Origin: WHTI01 sp963756365
Lineage (GTDB): Bacteria > Actinomycetota > CADDZG01 > WHSQ01
DNA: 64,000 nt
Reading direction: 5' to 3'
Assembly (NCBI GenBank): GCA_963756365.1
Contig: CAVWNF010000003.1
Location: forward strand, 1,116,001 to 1,180,000
In this document: in pieces, positions 43,943 to 53,975 of the stretch
Position numbering within the stretch: the first letter of the stretch is position 1
Layout of the letters: the number at the start of each line of letters is the position of its first letter
Program-made: the position numbers and the translations under genes
Notes under the pieces: generated by a model
Seen by the model: only the letters and a program-made list of their open reading frames with translations
Databases searched by the model: none
Told to the model about the DNA's origin: nothing

Positions 43943-46294
43943 CTAGGGGTTCACCCAGATCGTGACGGTCGCACCATCCTTGGCACGGGCACCGCCGGAC
44001 GGGCTCTGTTGCCAGACGAGCCCCTTGTTCTCCTTGGCCGAATCCTTGTCGTCTTCCTTCTCCTTGATCACATCGACCGAGAATCCTGCGCCCTCAAGCT
44101 TGTCAACGGCCTCGCCCTCGGACAACCCCTCCACGCTCGGGACGACGACCTTCTTCTCTTGGTTGGTCTTGAGTTCGTCGGGGACCTCGCACGTCTCCTT
44201 GGGAGCCTTCCCGGCGATGAACGTCGCTTCGACACGGAACTGCTCTGGGGTCCTGTTGTCGACCAGGCATCCGGTGCGAGAGTCGATGGTCGCGGTCGTT
44301 GTGCCACCTGGAGAAGAGAATCCGGCCACCGCGTATCCACTCAGCGCCCGCGCCATGTACGCGCCCCATATCTGAGCGGGCCACGAACCTCCCGAGACTT
44401 GGATCCGCGTCGCACGACACCCGGTGTCACCGCCACAGGATGTCTTCATCTCGATCGCCGCCTCTGGGTAACCGACCCACACAGCGGTGGCGAGGTTGGG
44501 TGCGTATCCGGCGAACCACGCGTCCCTGTACTCCTGGGCGGTTCCGGTCTTGCCCGCCACCGGTCGCCCGGCGGCTCCGGCTGCGGTTCCCGTTCCTCGC
44601 GCCACGACCTGTTGCAGCGCGGTGGTGGTCAGATACGCGACCGCGGGGGGCATCACCTGTTCGGCCTCGGTCTCGTCTTCGTACAGAACCTTCCCGTTCG
44701 CATCGGTGATCTTGGTGATGGCGACCGGATCGTGTCGCTGCCCGTTGGCGGCCAATGTCGCGTACGCGCTGGCCATCCCTAATGGATTGACCTCGTTCGA
44801 GCCCAGCACCGCGGACGCGACCGCAAGGAGTGGCGTCCGGATGCCCATGTCGGCAGCGAGCTCAACGACCGCAGGGGCGCCGACCTGGATGATGATCTGG
44901 GCGAAGACGACGTTCACGGAGTGAACCGTTGCCTCGAGCAGTGGCAGCCGCCCCTTGAACGACTCGTCGGCGTAGTTGCAGACGTTCCATGTCCCCCCGG
45001 CGTTCGCACCAGGGAACGACATGCATGCCTGCGAGTCGTAAGTGTTCCCTAGCGAGATGCCATCGTCGAGGGCGGCAGCCAGGGCGAACGGCTTGAACGC
45101 AGATCCCGCCTGGCGCCCGGTTCCGGGGGCCTTCCTGACCCACTGACCATCGACCTTCTCCTTGCCGAGGTCCGGCTCGGCCTGGATCGCAAGGTTGAAC
45201 TTGGCGAACGGGTCTTGCTTCCGCTTGGCGAACCAGTCGCGCCCGCCGACCATCGCCTTGACCTGCCCTGTGTCCGGTTCGATCGTCACCAGCGACGCGT
45301 GGGGGTCCGAGGGCTCGGAGAGGATCGAGTTGACCGTTTCCTCTGCGGCCCGCTGCATCTCAAGATCGATCGTCGTGTGGATCTTGAGGCCACCGGTGAA
45401 CAAGAGGTTCTCGCGGTCCCTCCATGACTTCCCCAGCTCCTTGAAACGCGGGTCGAATTTGACAAGTCGCTCGACGTAATCGACGAAGTAGGGAGCGGGG
45501 TACTCAGCGCCAGCCGCTTTGTGAAGTTTCATCTCGTTGGCTTTGGCGGCGGCTACGTGCTCGGCGTCGGCGTAGCCCAGTTGTTCCATCTTGGTCAGGA
45601 CCAAGTCACGGCGAGCGAGGGCATCTTTCCTGTTGTCGTACGGGTCATAGGTCTCGGGCGACCGGACGACTCCGGCGAGGGTTGCTGCTTGGGCCAGGCT
45701 CAGCTTCTTTGCCGGTTTACCGAAGAACGCCAACGCAGCCGCTTGGATCCCGTAGGCGCCTTCACCGAAGTACACCGTATTGAGATAGCGCTCGAGGATC
45801 TCGTCCTTGCTCAACTCGTCTTCGAGTTGGCGGGCCAACGCTGCTTCTCGGATCTTGCGCTCGTAAGACCGCTCTGCGATCTCGTTGGGAGAGATGATCA
45901 CGTTCTTCACGTACTGCTGTGTGATCGTCGAGCCACCCTCTTTGATCCCGCCCTCGGCGACGTTCGTGACGAACGCTCGGAGGATCGCTCGTGCATCGAT
46001 GCCGTTGTGCTCGTAGAAGCGCTCGTCCTCGATAGCAACGATCGCTTGTTGCATGTGAAGCGGGATCTTCTTGAGGGGGATAACGGTCCGGTTCTGCGTC
46101 CCGTGGAAGGTCGTGACGAGGGTGCCGTCGTCGGCGTAGAGGAATGAGGACTGGACCGGCTTGAAGCGGAGGTCTGCCTTCGTGAGCTTCGGGAGGTTAT
46201 CGGCGATCTCGACGAGTTGAGAGCACGCGGAACCCACCACCGCGACGACCACGGCGACTATCAGCAGATGGGCCTTTGGGAGTCTTCCGGACAT
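43943..46294 (-). CDS. Class A penicillin-binding protein (transglycosylase/transpeptidase) with C-terminal PASTA domain
   Basis: 783 residues. One N-terminal membrane helix (about 9-25). GT51 glycosyltransferase motifs EDERFYEHNGID and GGSTITQQYVKN lie at about residues 88-130. The transpeptidase has GSAFKPF (SxxK), SVN and KTGTA. A PASTA repeat (VPSVEGLSEGEAVDKLEGAG) closes the protein. It polymerises and cross-links peptidoglycan outside the membrane. Divergent from tyrS with a 68-base gap that must hold both promoters. Confidence 0.95.
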   Translation of the reverse strand: MSGRLPKAHLLIVAVVVAVVGSACSQLVEIADNLPKLTKADLRFKPVQSSFLYADDGTLVTTFHGTQNRTVIPLKKIPLHMQQAIVAIEDERFYEHNGIDARAILRAFVTNVAEGGIKEGGSTITQQYVKNVIISPNEIAERSYERKIREAALARQLEDELSKDEILERYLNTVYFGEGAYGIQAAALAFFGKPAKKLSLAQAATLAGVVRSPETYDPYDNRKDALARRDLVLTKMEQLGYADAEHVAAAKANEMKLHKAAGAEYPAPYFVDYVERLVKFDPRFKELGKSWRDRENLLFTGGLKIHTTIDLEMQRAAEETVNSILSEPSDPHASLVTIEPDTGQVKAMVGGRDWFAKRKQDPFAKFNLAIQAEPDLGKEKVDGQWVRKAPGTGRQAGSAFKPFALAAALDDGISLGNTYDSQACMSFPGANAGGTWNVCNYADESFKGRLPLLEATVHSVNVVFAQIIIQVGAPAVVELAADMGIRTPLLAVASAVLGSNEVNPLGMASAYATLAANGQRHDPVAITKITDANGKVLYEDETEAEQVMPPAVAYLTTTALQQVVARGTGTAAGAAGRPVAGKTGTAQEYRDAWFAGYAPNLATAVWVGYPEAAIEMKTSCGGDTGCRATRIQVSGGSWPAQIWGAYMARALSGYAVAGFSSPGGTTTATIDSRTGCLVDNRTPEQFRVEATFIAGKAPKETCEVPDELKTNQEKKVVVPSVEGLSEGEAVDKLEGAGFSVDVIKEKEDDKDSAKENKGLVWQQSPSGGARAKDGATVTIWVNP

Positions 46295-46362
46295 ACTGGA
46301 TCAGTGTAGTGCGGGCTCGCCTATAGAGCCGCTTCACCGGGCGTGACGTAGCATCCTCTGCG

Positions 46363-47571
46363 ATGGCTACCAAGGATGGACCCTTCGCCCGCCTCACGAG
46401 GCATGCCGAGCACGTCGTCCCGGCCCCCGAACTCGAGGCCAAGCTGGCCACGAAGAAGAAGCTCCGGGTCAAGCTCGGGGTGGACCCCACCGCCCGCGAC
46501 ATCACGCTCGGCTGGGCGGTCCCGCTCCGCAAGCTCCGGCAGTTCCAGGATGAGGGCCATACCGCAGTGCTGATCATCGGGGACTTCACTGCCCGGATCG
46601 GTGACCCTTCCGGTAAGTCGACGACCCGTCCTCAGCTCACGAAAGATGAGGTCGATGCCAACGCCGAGGCCTGCCTCGCTCAGTTGCTCGACATCCTGAG
46701 CGAGGACAACCTCGAGGTCAGACGTAACTCCGAATGGCTCGAACCGATGGACCTTCCGGAGTTGCTGAAACTCACCTCGATGTACACGGTGGCTCAGATG
46801 CTCGAGCGAGACGACTTCAGCAAGCGCTACGCGGACCACCAGCCGATCTCGATCGTGGAGTTCATGTACCCGCTGTTGCAGGCATACGACTCCGTAGCCA
46901 TCGAGGCAGATGTCGAGCTCGGAGGCACCGACCAGCTCTTCAACCTTCTGGTGGGCCGGGACCTCCAGCGCGGGTTCGATCAGGAGCCACAAGTAGCGCT
47001 CACCATGCCGCTTCTCGTAGGTACCGACGGGGTTCACAAGATGTCGCAGTCCCTCAAGAACTACATCAGCATCCGCGAGCGGCCCGCCGAGATGTTCGGG
47101 AAGGTGATGAGCATCCCCGACAGTCTGGCCGGGCAGTACGCCCGCTTGGCAACGGACTTCGAGGACGACACGATCCACGAGGTCGAGAAGTCGGCCACCG
47201 CCGGGGGACCGGGGGCAGGCGCCGCCAAGCGCGAGATCGCACGCGGGGTCGTGACGCTGTACCACGGACCCGATGACGCCACTAAGGCAGAGGCCGCGTT
47301 CGATCGCCAGTTCAAAGAGCAGGCAACCCCCGAGGTGATCCCACGCGCAGACATCCCGCTCGATGCGATCGATGGCGACAAGGTGTACCTCCCGCGCGTG
47401 CTGGCCCAGTTGGGGCTCGCAAAGTCTGGCTCGGAAGCCCGCCGGCTCCTGGCCCAGAACGGCGTCCGGGTGAACGGTGACACGGTCACGCGTGAGGAGA
47501 TCGGCATCGACGACCTGCGGGGTGCGGTTCTCCAGGTAGGCAAGCGCCGTTTCGTGAGGCTCGAGAGCTAG
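46363..47571 (+). CDS. tyrS: Tyrosine-tRNA ligase
   Basis: 402 residues, class I synthetase. LKLGVDPTARDITLGWAVPL stands where the HIGH signature is usually DxHLGH, so the two histidines are replaced (TLGW); from memory this occurs in one actinobacterial subgroup. GDFTARIGDPSGKS, the tyrosine-binding QAYDSVAIEADVELGGTDQL and KMSQS (for KMSKS) follow. A C-terminal S4 domain (about 335-395, LGLAKSGSEARRLLAQNGVR) is present. No T-box is seen upstream. Confidence 0.93.
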   Translation: MATKDGPFARLTRHAEHVVPAPELEAKLATKKKLRVKLGVDPTARDITLGWAVPLRKLRQFQDEGHTAVLIIGDFTARIGDPSGKSTTRPQLTKDEVDANAEACLAQLLDILSEDNLEVRRNSEWLEPMDLPELLKLTSMYTVAQMLERDDFSKRYADHQPISIVEFMYPLLQAYDSVAIEADVELGGTDQLFNLLVGRDLQRGFDQEPQVALTMPLLVGTDGVHKMSQSLKNYISIRERPAEMFGKVMSIPDSLAGQYARLATDFEDDTIHEVEKSATAGGPGAGAAKREIARGVVTLYHGPDDATKAEAAFDRQFKEQATPEVIPRADIPLDAIDGDKVYLPRVLAQLGLAKSGSEARRLLAQNGVRVNGDTVTREEIGIDDLRGAVLQVGKRRFVRLES

Positions 47572-47589
47572 TCACGCCAGGCGCTCTAG

Positions 47590-47819
47590 CTGGCCGATGT
47601 AGACTCCCACCGTTGTATTTCCCCAGGTCCCACGGCTAAATGGGTGGGAGAAGGGGATGTTTGCCGCCTGCATGCAGGGCTGGTAAGGTACCTGAGCCCC
47701 ACGGGGCAGAAGCAAGAACCATGAAAAGCACCACGACCGGCAGCGGAACGTCACCTGACAGAAACGGGAGCCGCCTAGAAGTCACCTGAGCCACACAAGA
47801 CCCAGGTAGCTAGGATGCT
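47590..47819 (+). ncRNA. Candidate structured RNA between tyrS and the 16S gene (no family recognised)
   Basis: This 230-base stretch has no credible ORF. CTCCCACC (about 47606) can pair with GGTGGGAG, and TTCCCC between them can pair with GGGGA after them, an interleaved arrangement that would form a pseudoknot. The string GTCACCTGA occurs twice and GGTAAGGTACC once. An intrinsic terminator follows directly. It does not match 6S, tmRNA, RNase P or SRP RNA strings that I know. It may be a small RNA or simply the structured 3' end of the tyrS message. Confidence 0.4.
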
Positions 47820-47850
47820 CGCCGGTGCTCAAAGGCCCCGGCGTTTTTGT
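47820..47850 (+). terminator. Intrinsic terminator upstream of the 16S unit
   Basis: A six-base-pair stem CGCCGG/CCGGCG encloses a 12-base loop and is followed by TTTTTGTTT. It closes transcription from tyrS or the candidate RNA and separates it from the rRNA unit. Confidence 0.75.
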
Positions 47851-47874
47851 TTGTCGGAAGCAGTTCGCTCCTTG

Positions 47875-48035
47875 AGAACTGAATAGTGTGCCTGCCGATC
47901 TAGGTCTCCCTTCGGGAGAGCAGATCGGAATTCAGTGGACCCTCGTCGGACGAATCACCTTTGGTGATAGTTCGGCAGCAGTACAAACTGAAATGAATCC
48001 GGCAACAAACGTATGGATGATCACACCCGTGTGAT
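47875..48035 (+). other. 16S rRNA leader with 5' arm of the processing stem and leader hairpins
   Basis: Bases 47875-47894 (AGAACTGAATAGTGTGCCTG) pair at 19 of 20 positions, counting G-U, with 50076-50095 beyond the 16S 3' end. That is the geometry of the RNase III stem of pre-16S rRNA. Next come a hairpin CCGATCT..AGATCGG with an inner CTCCC-TTCG-GGGAG, and GATCACAC/GTGTGATC at about 48018-48035. CTCCTTGAGAACT resembles actinobacterial rRNA leader motifs. No clear promoter is seen between the terminator and this stem. Confidence 0.75.
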
Positions 48036-48066
48036 CAGTCATCGTTCGTTTGCCTAGAATCAAATC

Positions 48067-50017
<1,951 letters not shown>

Positions 50018-50075
50018 AGCATCAATACGTTCCTTTAGTTGAAGCCACTGGATAAGCGTGTCGGCAACGACACGA

Positions 50076-50095
50076 CAGGCGCACTGTTCAGCTCT
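50076..50095 (+). other. 3' arm of the pre-16S processing stem
   Basis: CAGGCGCACTGTTCAGCTCT is complementary to 47875-47894 with one mismatch and two G-U pairs, and the helix extends four more pairs outward (GAAGG with CCTT). It brackets the 16S gene alone, as expected for an rRNA transcribed without a 23S partner. A small GTGTCG-GCAA-CGACAC hairpin precedes it at 50058-50073. Confidence 0.75.
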
Positions 50096-50113
50096 GAAGG
50101 CACGAGCTGTCTA

Positions 50114-50138
50114 ACGACCCCCATCAGGGGGTCGTTTT
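50114..50138 (+). terminator. Intrinsic terminator closing the 16S unit
   Basis: A perfect nine-base-pair stem ACGACCCCC/GGGGGTCGT with loop ATCA, followed by TTTT. It lies about 100 bases after the 16S 3' end, so the transcript contains no room for a 23S gene. Confidence 0.9.
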
Positions 50139-50173
50139 CGTGTCTCGCCACCCCATCGGTAGGTTGAGGACAT

Positions 50174-50647
50174 GAGGGATGGCGATCTAGCGATCCTCAC
50201 CACATCGTCGGCCTCGTCGTGGGGGAGGGCTGCTCTACGCCGAGTGCGTCGTGACTCGAGCTACCGGTCGGGATGGCGAATCCGCCCGGCGTTCTCGATC
50301 GAGATGCGGGCCGACGATGCCGAATGCCTCGAGGCAGCCATCGTGACGCGTTGGGCTGCGGCCGTATCTACTACTCGACTTCGGTCGGTACAAGGGATAC
50401 GAGACCAAAGGTTGGGCACCCCATGCCAAGTACCGAGTGAGTTCGGTCGGAGACCTTGCGACGCACGTCGTTCCGTTCTTTGATTCCCACCCTCTGTTCG
50501 GTCGCAAGCGACGTGCGCTTCGAGATCTTCAGGGAGCTCGTCGTTCTTTGTCAAGCCGCGCTCATTTGGGCGGTTGATGTCGACGCGCCGGGTCTGGCTG
50601 GCCCAGGAGTCGCGATACACGACGTCCGGGCGGGCGCTCCCGACTAG
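50174..50647 (+). pseudogene. Decayed single-motif LAGLIDADG homing endonuclease
   Basis: Reading across all three frames reconstructs one protein of about 140 residues: HHIVGLVVGEGC (the LAGLIDADG helix, about 50187-50233), LYAE, then VRRDSSYRSGWRIRPAFSIE with RADDAECLEA, ALGCGRIYY, DFGRYKGYETKGWAPHAKYR and VSSVGDLATHVVPFFDSHPL, FGRKRRA, ending FEIFRELVVL. These match the order of segments in LAGLIDADG_1 enzymes, including the FFDxxPLxxxK helix. At least five frame changes occur within 400 bases, far more than in neighbouring genes, so this looks like true decay. It begins about 35 bases after the 16S terminator. Confidence 0.75.
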
Positions 50648-50955
50648 CGTCGACGCCGGCGGCGCGGGCGGGGGCCGCGGTTGCCTTGGACCTCGGCGGC
50701 GGGGCGAGTTTGGATCCCGGTCATCTCGCGCTCCAGCGTTCGGGCGCAGTCACGGTGCCAATGCTGGTGGAAGTTCTGGCCGTCTGACTCGATGTACCGG
50801 ACGAGGGTGTGCTCCTGGCCGACCTCGATGCCTCCCTGGCACCCGGGACACTTGTAGAGCTGGTGCGAGATCGAGAACGCCATGATGATCTGGTTGCCGT
50901 CGAAGTCACGTCCCATGAGGCTGTGTCGGCGCGTGGGGGCCTGATCTTCGGTCAT
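50644..50955 (-). CDS. Small zinc-finger-like protein with basic tail
   Basis: 103 residues. The centre reads YKCPGCQGGIEVGQEHTLVR and HQHWHRDCARTLE, so a Cys-X2-Cys and a His/Cys pair could bind one zinc. The C-terminus is Arg/Pro-rich (NRGPRPRRRRRR). Similar short proteins occur in actinobacteria, annotated loosely as ATP/GTP-binding. It may bind nucleic acid. Its 3' end abuts the end of the endonuclease remnant. No function is assigned. Confidence 0.6.
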   Translation of the reverse strand: MTEDQAPTRRHSLMGRDFDGNQIIMAFSISHQLYKCPGCQGGIEVGQEHTLVRYIESDGQNFHQHWHRDCARTLEREMTGIQTRPAAEVQGNRGPRPRRRRRR

Positions 50956-50973
50956 CGGATGAGACTAGTCGGA

Positions 50974-51483
50974 TTAGCCCTCTATCCTTGCGACGGCGAG
51001 GGAGCCGAACATCTCGCCCCAGATCATGTCGCTAACGGACCTCTTGTCGATACGGAACGTCACGATCGGGGGACTCCCGTCACTCATCGGCGGCTCGATA
51101 CTTTCTACGGACGCCCGTTCAACGAGAAGTTGCATCTGCGGGGTGCCTGGGTTCTTCGGCTTCCATGACACCCACACCTCAACCTCGGTGCCCGGGGGCG
51201 TCTCTGGCGAGAGGCCCTGCAGTCGAAACATCGCTATCGAGTAGAGCCTGGTCCCGCGCGTGCCGGCTGGAGAGGCCCCCATCTCGGGTTGCGCCGGTTC
51301 GGGGGTGACGGTTGACGTCTGCTCGGGAAGTCTCTCGGTAGTTGATCCTCCTCTCCATAGCTGGCCAAGCAGAGTCAGGCCAATGATCGGGATCAGTGCC
51401 GTGAGTACCAGGTTCCTCGTCCGTCGCGTGATCACAGTGAGCCTCCTAGGGTTCTGCCGAGGGTCCGGTGCATGGGGATCCAC
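50974..51483 (-). CDS. Membrane-anchored protein resembling the RcpC part of CpaB
   Basis: 169 residues: a basic N-terminus, one membrane helix (about 27-44, NLVLTALIPIIGLTLLGQLW), a Pro/Thr/Glu linker and an extracytoplasmic domain with PGTEVEVWVSWKPKNPG, QLLVERASVESIEPP, TFRIDKRSVSDMIWGEMFGS. The run of a GDxVDV-like strand, a VxV strand and a final strand-helix resembles the RcpC/SAF region of Flp-pilus CpaB. A GTG at about 51434 is an alternative start. It sits near the Tad locus but on the opposite strand. Moderately confident that it is a gene, weakly of its family. Confidence 0.55.
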   Translation of the reverse strand: MDPHAPDPRQNPRRLTVITRRTRNLVLTALIPIIGLTLLGQLWRGGSTTERLPEQTSTVTPEPAQPEMGASPAGTRGTRLYSIAMFRLQGLSPETPPGTEVEVWVSWKPKNPGTPQMQLLVERASVESIEPPMSDGSPPIVTFRIDKRSVSDMIWGEMFGSLAVARIEG

Positions 51484-51513
51484 ATCCCGAGTCCCTATGA
51501 CCCTCGGCAGAGA

Positions 51514-52195
51514 TCAAGGCTGGAAGGTAGGGATACGGATCACGACGCCGGCGAAGATCACATCCGGGTCGTCGGTCAGTACATCCCGATTGGCGGCGTA
51601 GATCTGCCTCCAGTAGCGATCTATGTCTGCAGGATCTACAGGCCCTAGCTCTCGCTGAGCTATGGACCACAAGCTATCGCCCAGCATGATCGCGTAGCGG
51701 TCTCTTCCTGACCTGGTCCGCCGCGGCCGCTCCGTACGCTGCTTCTCGCGCGAGGGAGAAGCAAAGAGCCCACCAGAAGGAGGAGACGCCGAGTTTCCGT
51801 GAACCGCGGGGTGAGCCTGGCCACCGCGCGATTTGGGCACTCGCCGTTCCTCTGCCTCGGAGTGAGGAACCATCCCGAGTGGCTGGTCGGGGGGTGGGGA
51901 GACCCAGCCACTCGAGATGGTCCATGGCGCAGGGACGTTGGGGACCGTTCCTGCGCGGGGGTAACGTCGTCCAATGGCACTCGCGGTCCGGGCCTCCGGT
52001 CAGAGCGAAGCCGACCAAAGGGAGGACCCGGAGCGAAAGTCGCCGGTAGCGGGTGATCCGACCGCCCCGACGGATACGAACCTGCCGTGCTCCCACGAGT
52101 AGGAGATAGAGGAGCGAGGCGACCAGCCCGATCGCGGCCAGCGCTTGTGCTCCTACGACTCCGGATCCAAGGTCGAGGTATCCGATCTCTTGCAT
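51514..52195 (-). CDS. Membrane protein with C-terminal LysM domain (apparent frameshift)
   Basis: Two frames on the minus strand seem to form one gene. From an ATG at 52195, after a GGAGG, the first gives MQEIGYLDLGSGVVGAQALA and a membrane helix (AAIGLVASLLYLLLVGARQV). The second gives a Ser/Pro/Arg linker and a LysM-like domain, YAIMLGDSLWSIAQREL, ending GVVIRIPTFQP. The frame change lies somewhere between about 52000 and 51800 and cannot be placed more finely. LysM suggests contact with peptidoglycan, which fits a neighbouring pilus locus. Two separate small genes remain possible. Confidence 0.5.
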
Positions 52196-52385
52196 CTCGC
52201 ACCGCCTCCTCTTCCGCTCTTCGGAAATCACGTATGCAGCGGTTTACCTACGTTTGCGGCTACTACCCACCAATAGCCTACCGAAGGAGAAAAGTCAAGG
52301 AAATCGGGTTTGGGCGGGTTCAGTAGGGTATGGGGTAGTTCTAAGAAGGGACGAGCCGCGCTGTTCAAGCGGAACGGAGTACGTC

Positions 52386-52886
52386 GTGGCGGACGCTCGT
52401 TTTGGAAGGTTCTTTTCTGCCCTTGAGGCTTCCTTCGATGCCGCGCTCAGAGCCGATGAGGACGCTGCTGCCGACGACTTGGCCATGAGCCTGCGCCAGG
52501 ACCGGACGTTCCACGACATCTGCGCTCGATCGGGCTCCCTTGATCTTCGGTGTCCCTCAGGGAGGGTCCACCCCCTAAGGCTGGTCGGAGCCGACTTCCT
52601 TGCAGCGGGGGAGAGTCAGACGCACCTCGTGCCGATGGAACGAGCGGTGGTCTCTGCCGGGAGCGGGCCAGTTCCCTCTATCTCAGACGACACTCTTCTC
52701 TCGACCCTGAGAGCCTGGTCGCGACGCGGGACCGAGATCGCCATCCACGTGGCGGATGCGGTGATCTCGGGTCTTCTCATCTCGGCCGGACGCGACCACG
52801 TCGTAGTTGCGACGTCCTCGGGAGAGGTCACCGTGGCTCTGAGCGGGATAAGCGAATTCGATTGCAGGAACGAGGTGCTGTGGTGA
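52386..52886 (+). CDS. Conserved hypothetical actinobacterial protein
   Basis: 166 residues from the GTG at 52386, chosen because MADARFGRFFSALEASFDAA starts a coherent helical domain and GGAG stands before it; upstream in-frame sequence looks non-coding. The second half is beta-rich (DAVISGLLISAGRDHVVVAT, SSGEVTVALSGISEFDC), like an Sm-type or PRC-type barrel. Convergent with an HTH gene, ten bases between stops. I do not recognise a family name. Confidence 0.6.
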   Translation: MADARFGRFFSALEASFDAALRADEDAAADDLAMSLRQDRTFHDICARSGSLDLRCPSGRVHPLRLVGADFLAAGESQTHLVPMERAVVSAGSGPVPSISDDTLLSTLRAWSRRGTEIAIHVADAVISGLLISAGRDHVVVATSSGEVTVALSGISEFDCRNEVLW

Positions 52887-52896
52887 TGGGGTGAGA

Positions 52897-53202
52897 TCAG
52901 GCCTTGGATCTCGGGTTGAGAGGATGCTTCTTGGCCCAGTCACTCGTTTCCTCATGCAGTCTGGTGACGAACGACTCGAGTTGCCCTCTATCGACCCGCC
53001 ACACCCCCCGACCGCCGAGCTTGATGGCAGGGAGATCTCCGGAGCGGACGAGCGCATAAGCCTGGGGCACGCTGACATTGAGGTAGGTGGCGACTTCCTC
53101 AAGCGTGAAGAAGCGAGGCTCTACGCCTCCGTTACCCGTCGTGCCGACCGGGTTCTCCTCTCCCGACGTCCTCTTTCCAGGCGTCCCTTTTGCCGGATTC
53201 AT
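52897..53202 (-). CDS. Excisionase-type (HTH_17) DNA-binding protein
   Basis: 101 residues from the ATG at 53202. The HTH reads FFTLEEVATYLNVSVPQAYA, LVRSGDLPAIKLGGRGVWRV, DRGQLESFVTRLHEE, the same family as the protein at 690-893. A Gly/Thr/Asn-rich arm precedes it. An in-frame extension to 53340 exists but looks like non-coding spacer. TATCCT stands about seven bases before the ATG with no Shine-Dalgarno, so the message may be leaderless. Divergent from cpaB, it is a natural candidate regulator of the Tad operon. Confidence 0.7.
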   Translation of the reverse strand: MNPAKGTPGKRTSGEENPVGTTGNGGVEPRFFTLEEVATYLNVSVPQAYALVRSGDLPAIKLGGRGVWRVDRGQLESFVTRLHEETSDWAKKHPLNPRSKA

Positions 53203-53300
53203 AGCGGTAAGGATAGCACTGGGAAGTGCCGCTTCCTCGTATCTAGCTGTGTTTGCAAGCGTTTGCCCACCCGACAGCGGGGGGAATGGGGGCGTCTGGG

Positions 53301-53975
53301 ATGAGTACGCCGGTAGCTGCACGACACTCACGGCGGGCATGGTTCAACCTCCGAACGGTCGCTGGGGTGGTGATATTCAGCATCGCCCTTCTTGCGGGGA
53401 ACCAGGTGATGGCCACCTCGAAGGTCACCGTGGGGGTCTGGGCCGCCGCTCGAGATCTCGCCTCGGATGGGCCACTGTCAGAAGAGGACGTTGCGATGGT
53501 CGAGGTGAACCTCCCGGGCTCGGTCATCGACAGGTATGTCCTTGCAACCACTGACATCGATGGCGCGATCCTCACGGCCAGCGTGGGGGCTGGCGAACTG
53601 ATCCCAGCCAGTCGACTCGCTACAGAGCTCGAGAGCGAAACGGCTCGTGCCATGTCCATCCCGATCGAGCCCGAGCATGCGGTTGGCGGAGACCTCGGCC
53701 CTGGAGACCGCGTCGACATACTTTCGACGTTCTCCTCCGGAGATCTCAGAGCAAAGACGATCGTGCTCCTCAGAGGCGCCCTCGTACTCGAAACCGTTCA
53801 AACGACCTCCATGGCGTTGGGCGACGGCCAAGTGATCGGATTGACGATCTCAGTCAGTCCAGAGGACGCCCCAAGGCTCGCGTTCGCGATCCGGACTGGA
53901 GAGATCGACGTCGTCAAGGTTTCGGGGTCCGTGGGAGCGGGGGGGACTTCCACGGTCGGGACGGGAGATTTCTGA
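53301..53975 (+). CDS. cpaB: Flp pilus assembly protein CpaB/RcpC
   Basis: 224 residues: an N-terminal membrane helix (about 17-34, VAGVVIFSIALLAGNQV), a SAF domain (VWAAARDLASDGPLSEEDVA then GAGELIPASRLATE) and an RcpC domain (VGGDLGPGDRVDILSTFSSG, ending with LTISVSPEDAPRLAFAIRTG). This is the CpaB order. It forms a periplasmic or cell-wall collar for the Flp pilus. The ATG at 53301 is chosen for the domain fit. The stop overlaps cpaE by one base. Confidence 0.85.
   Translation: MSTPVAARHSRRAWFNLRTVAGVVIFSIALLAGNQVMATSKVTVGVWAAARDLASDGPLSEEDVAMVEVNLPGSVIDRYVLATTDIDGAILTASVGAGELIPASRLATELESETARAMSIPIEPEHAVGGDLGPGDRVDILSTFSSGDLRAKTIVLLRGALVLETVQTTSMALGDGQVIGLTISVSPEDAPRLAFAIRTGEIDVVKVSGSVGAGGTSTVGTGDF

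Noticed and set aside
43943..46147. Long plus-strand frames opposite the PBP gene (43877-44782, 45521-46147)
   Set aside because: The minus-strand PBP has full catalytic motifs across both; the plus-strand proteins have none.
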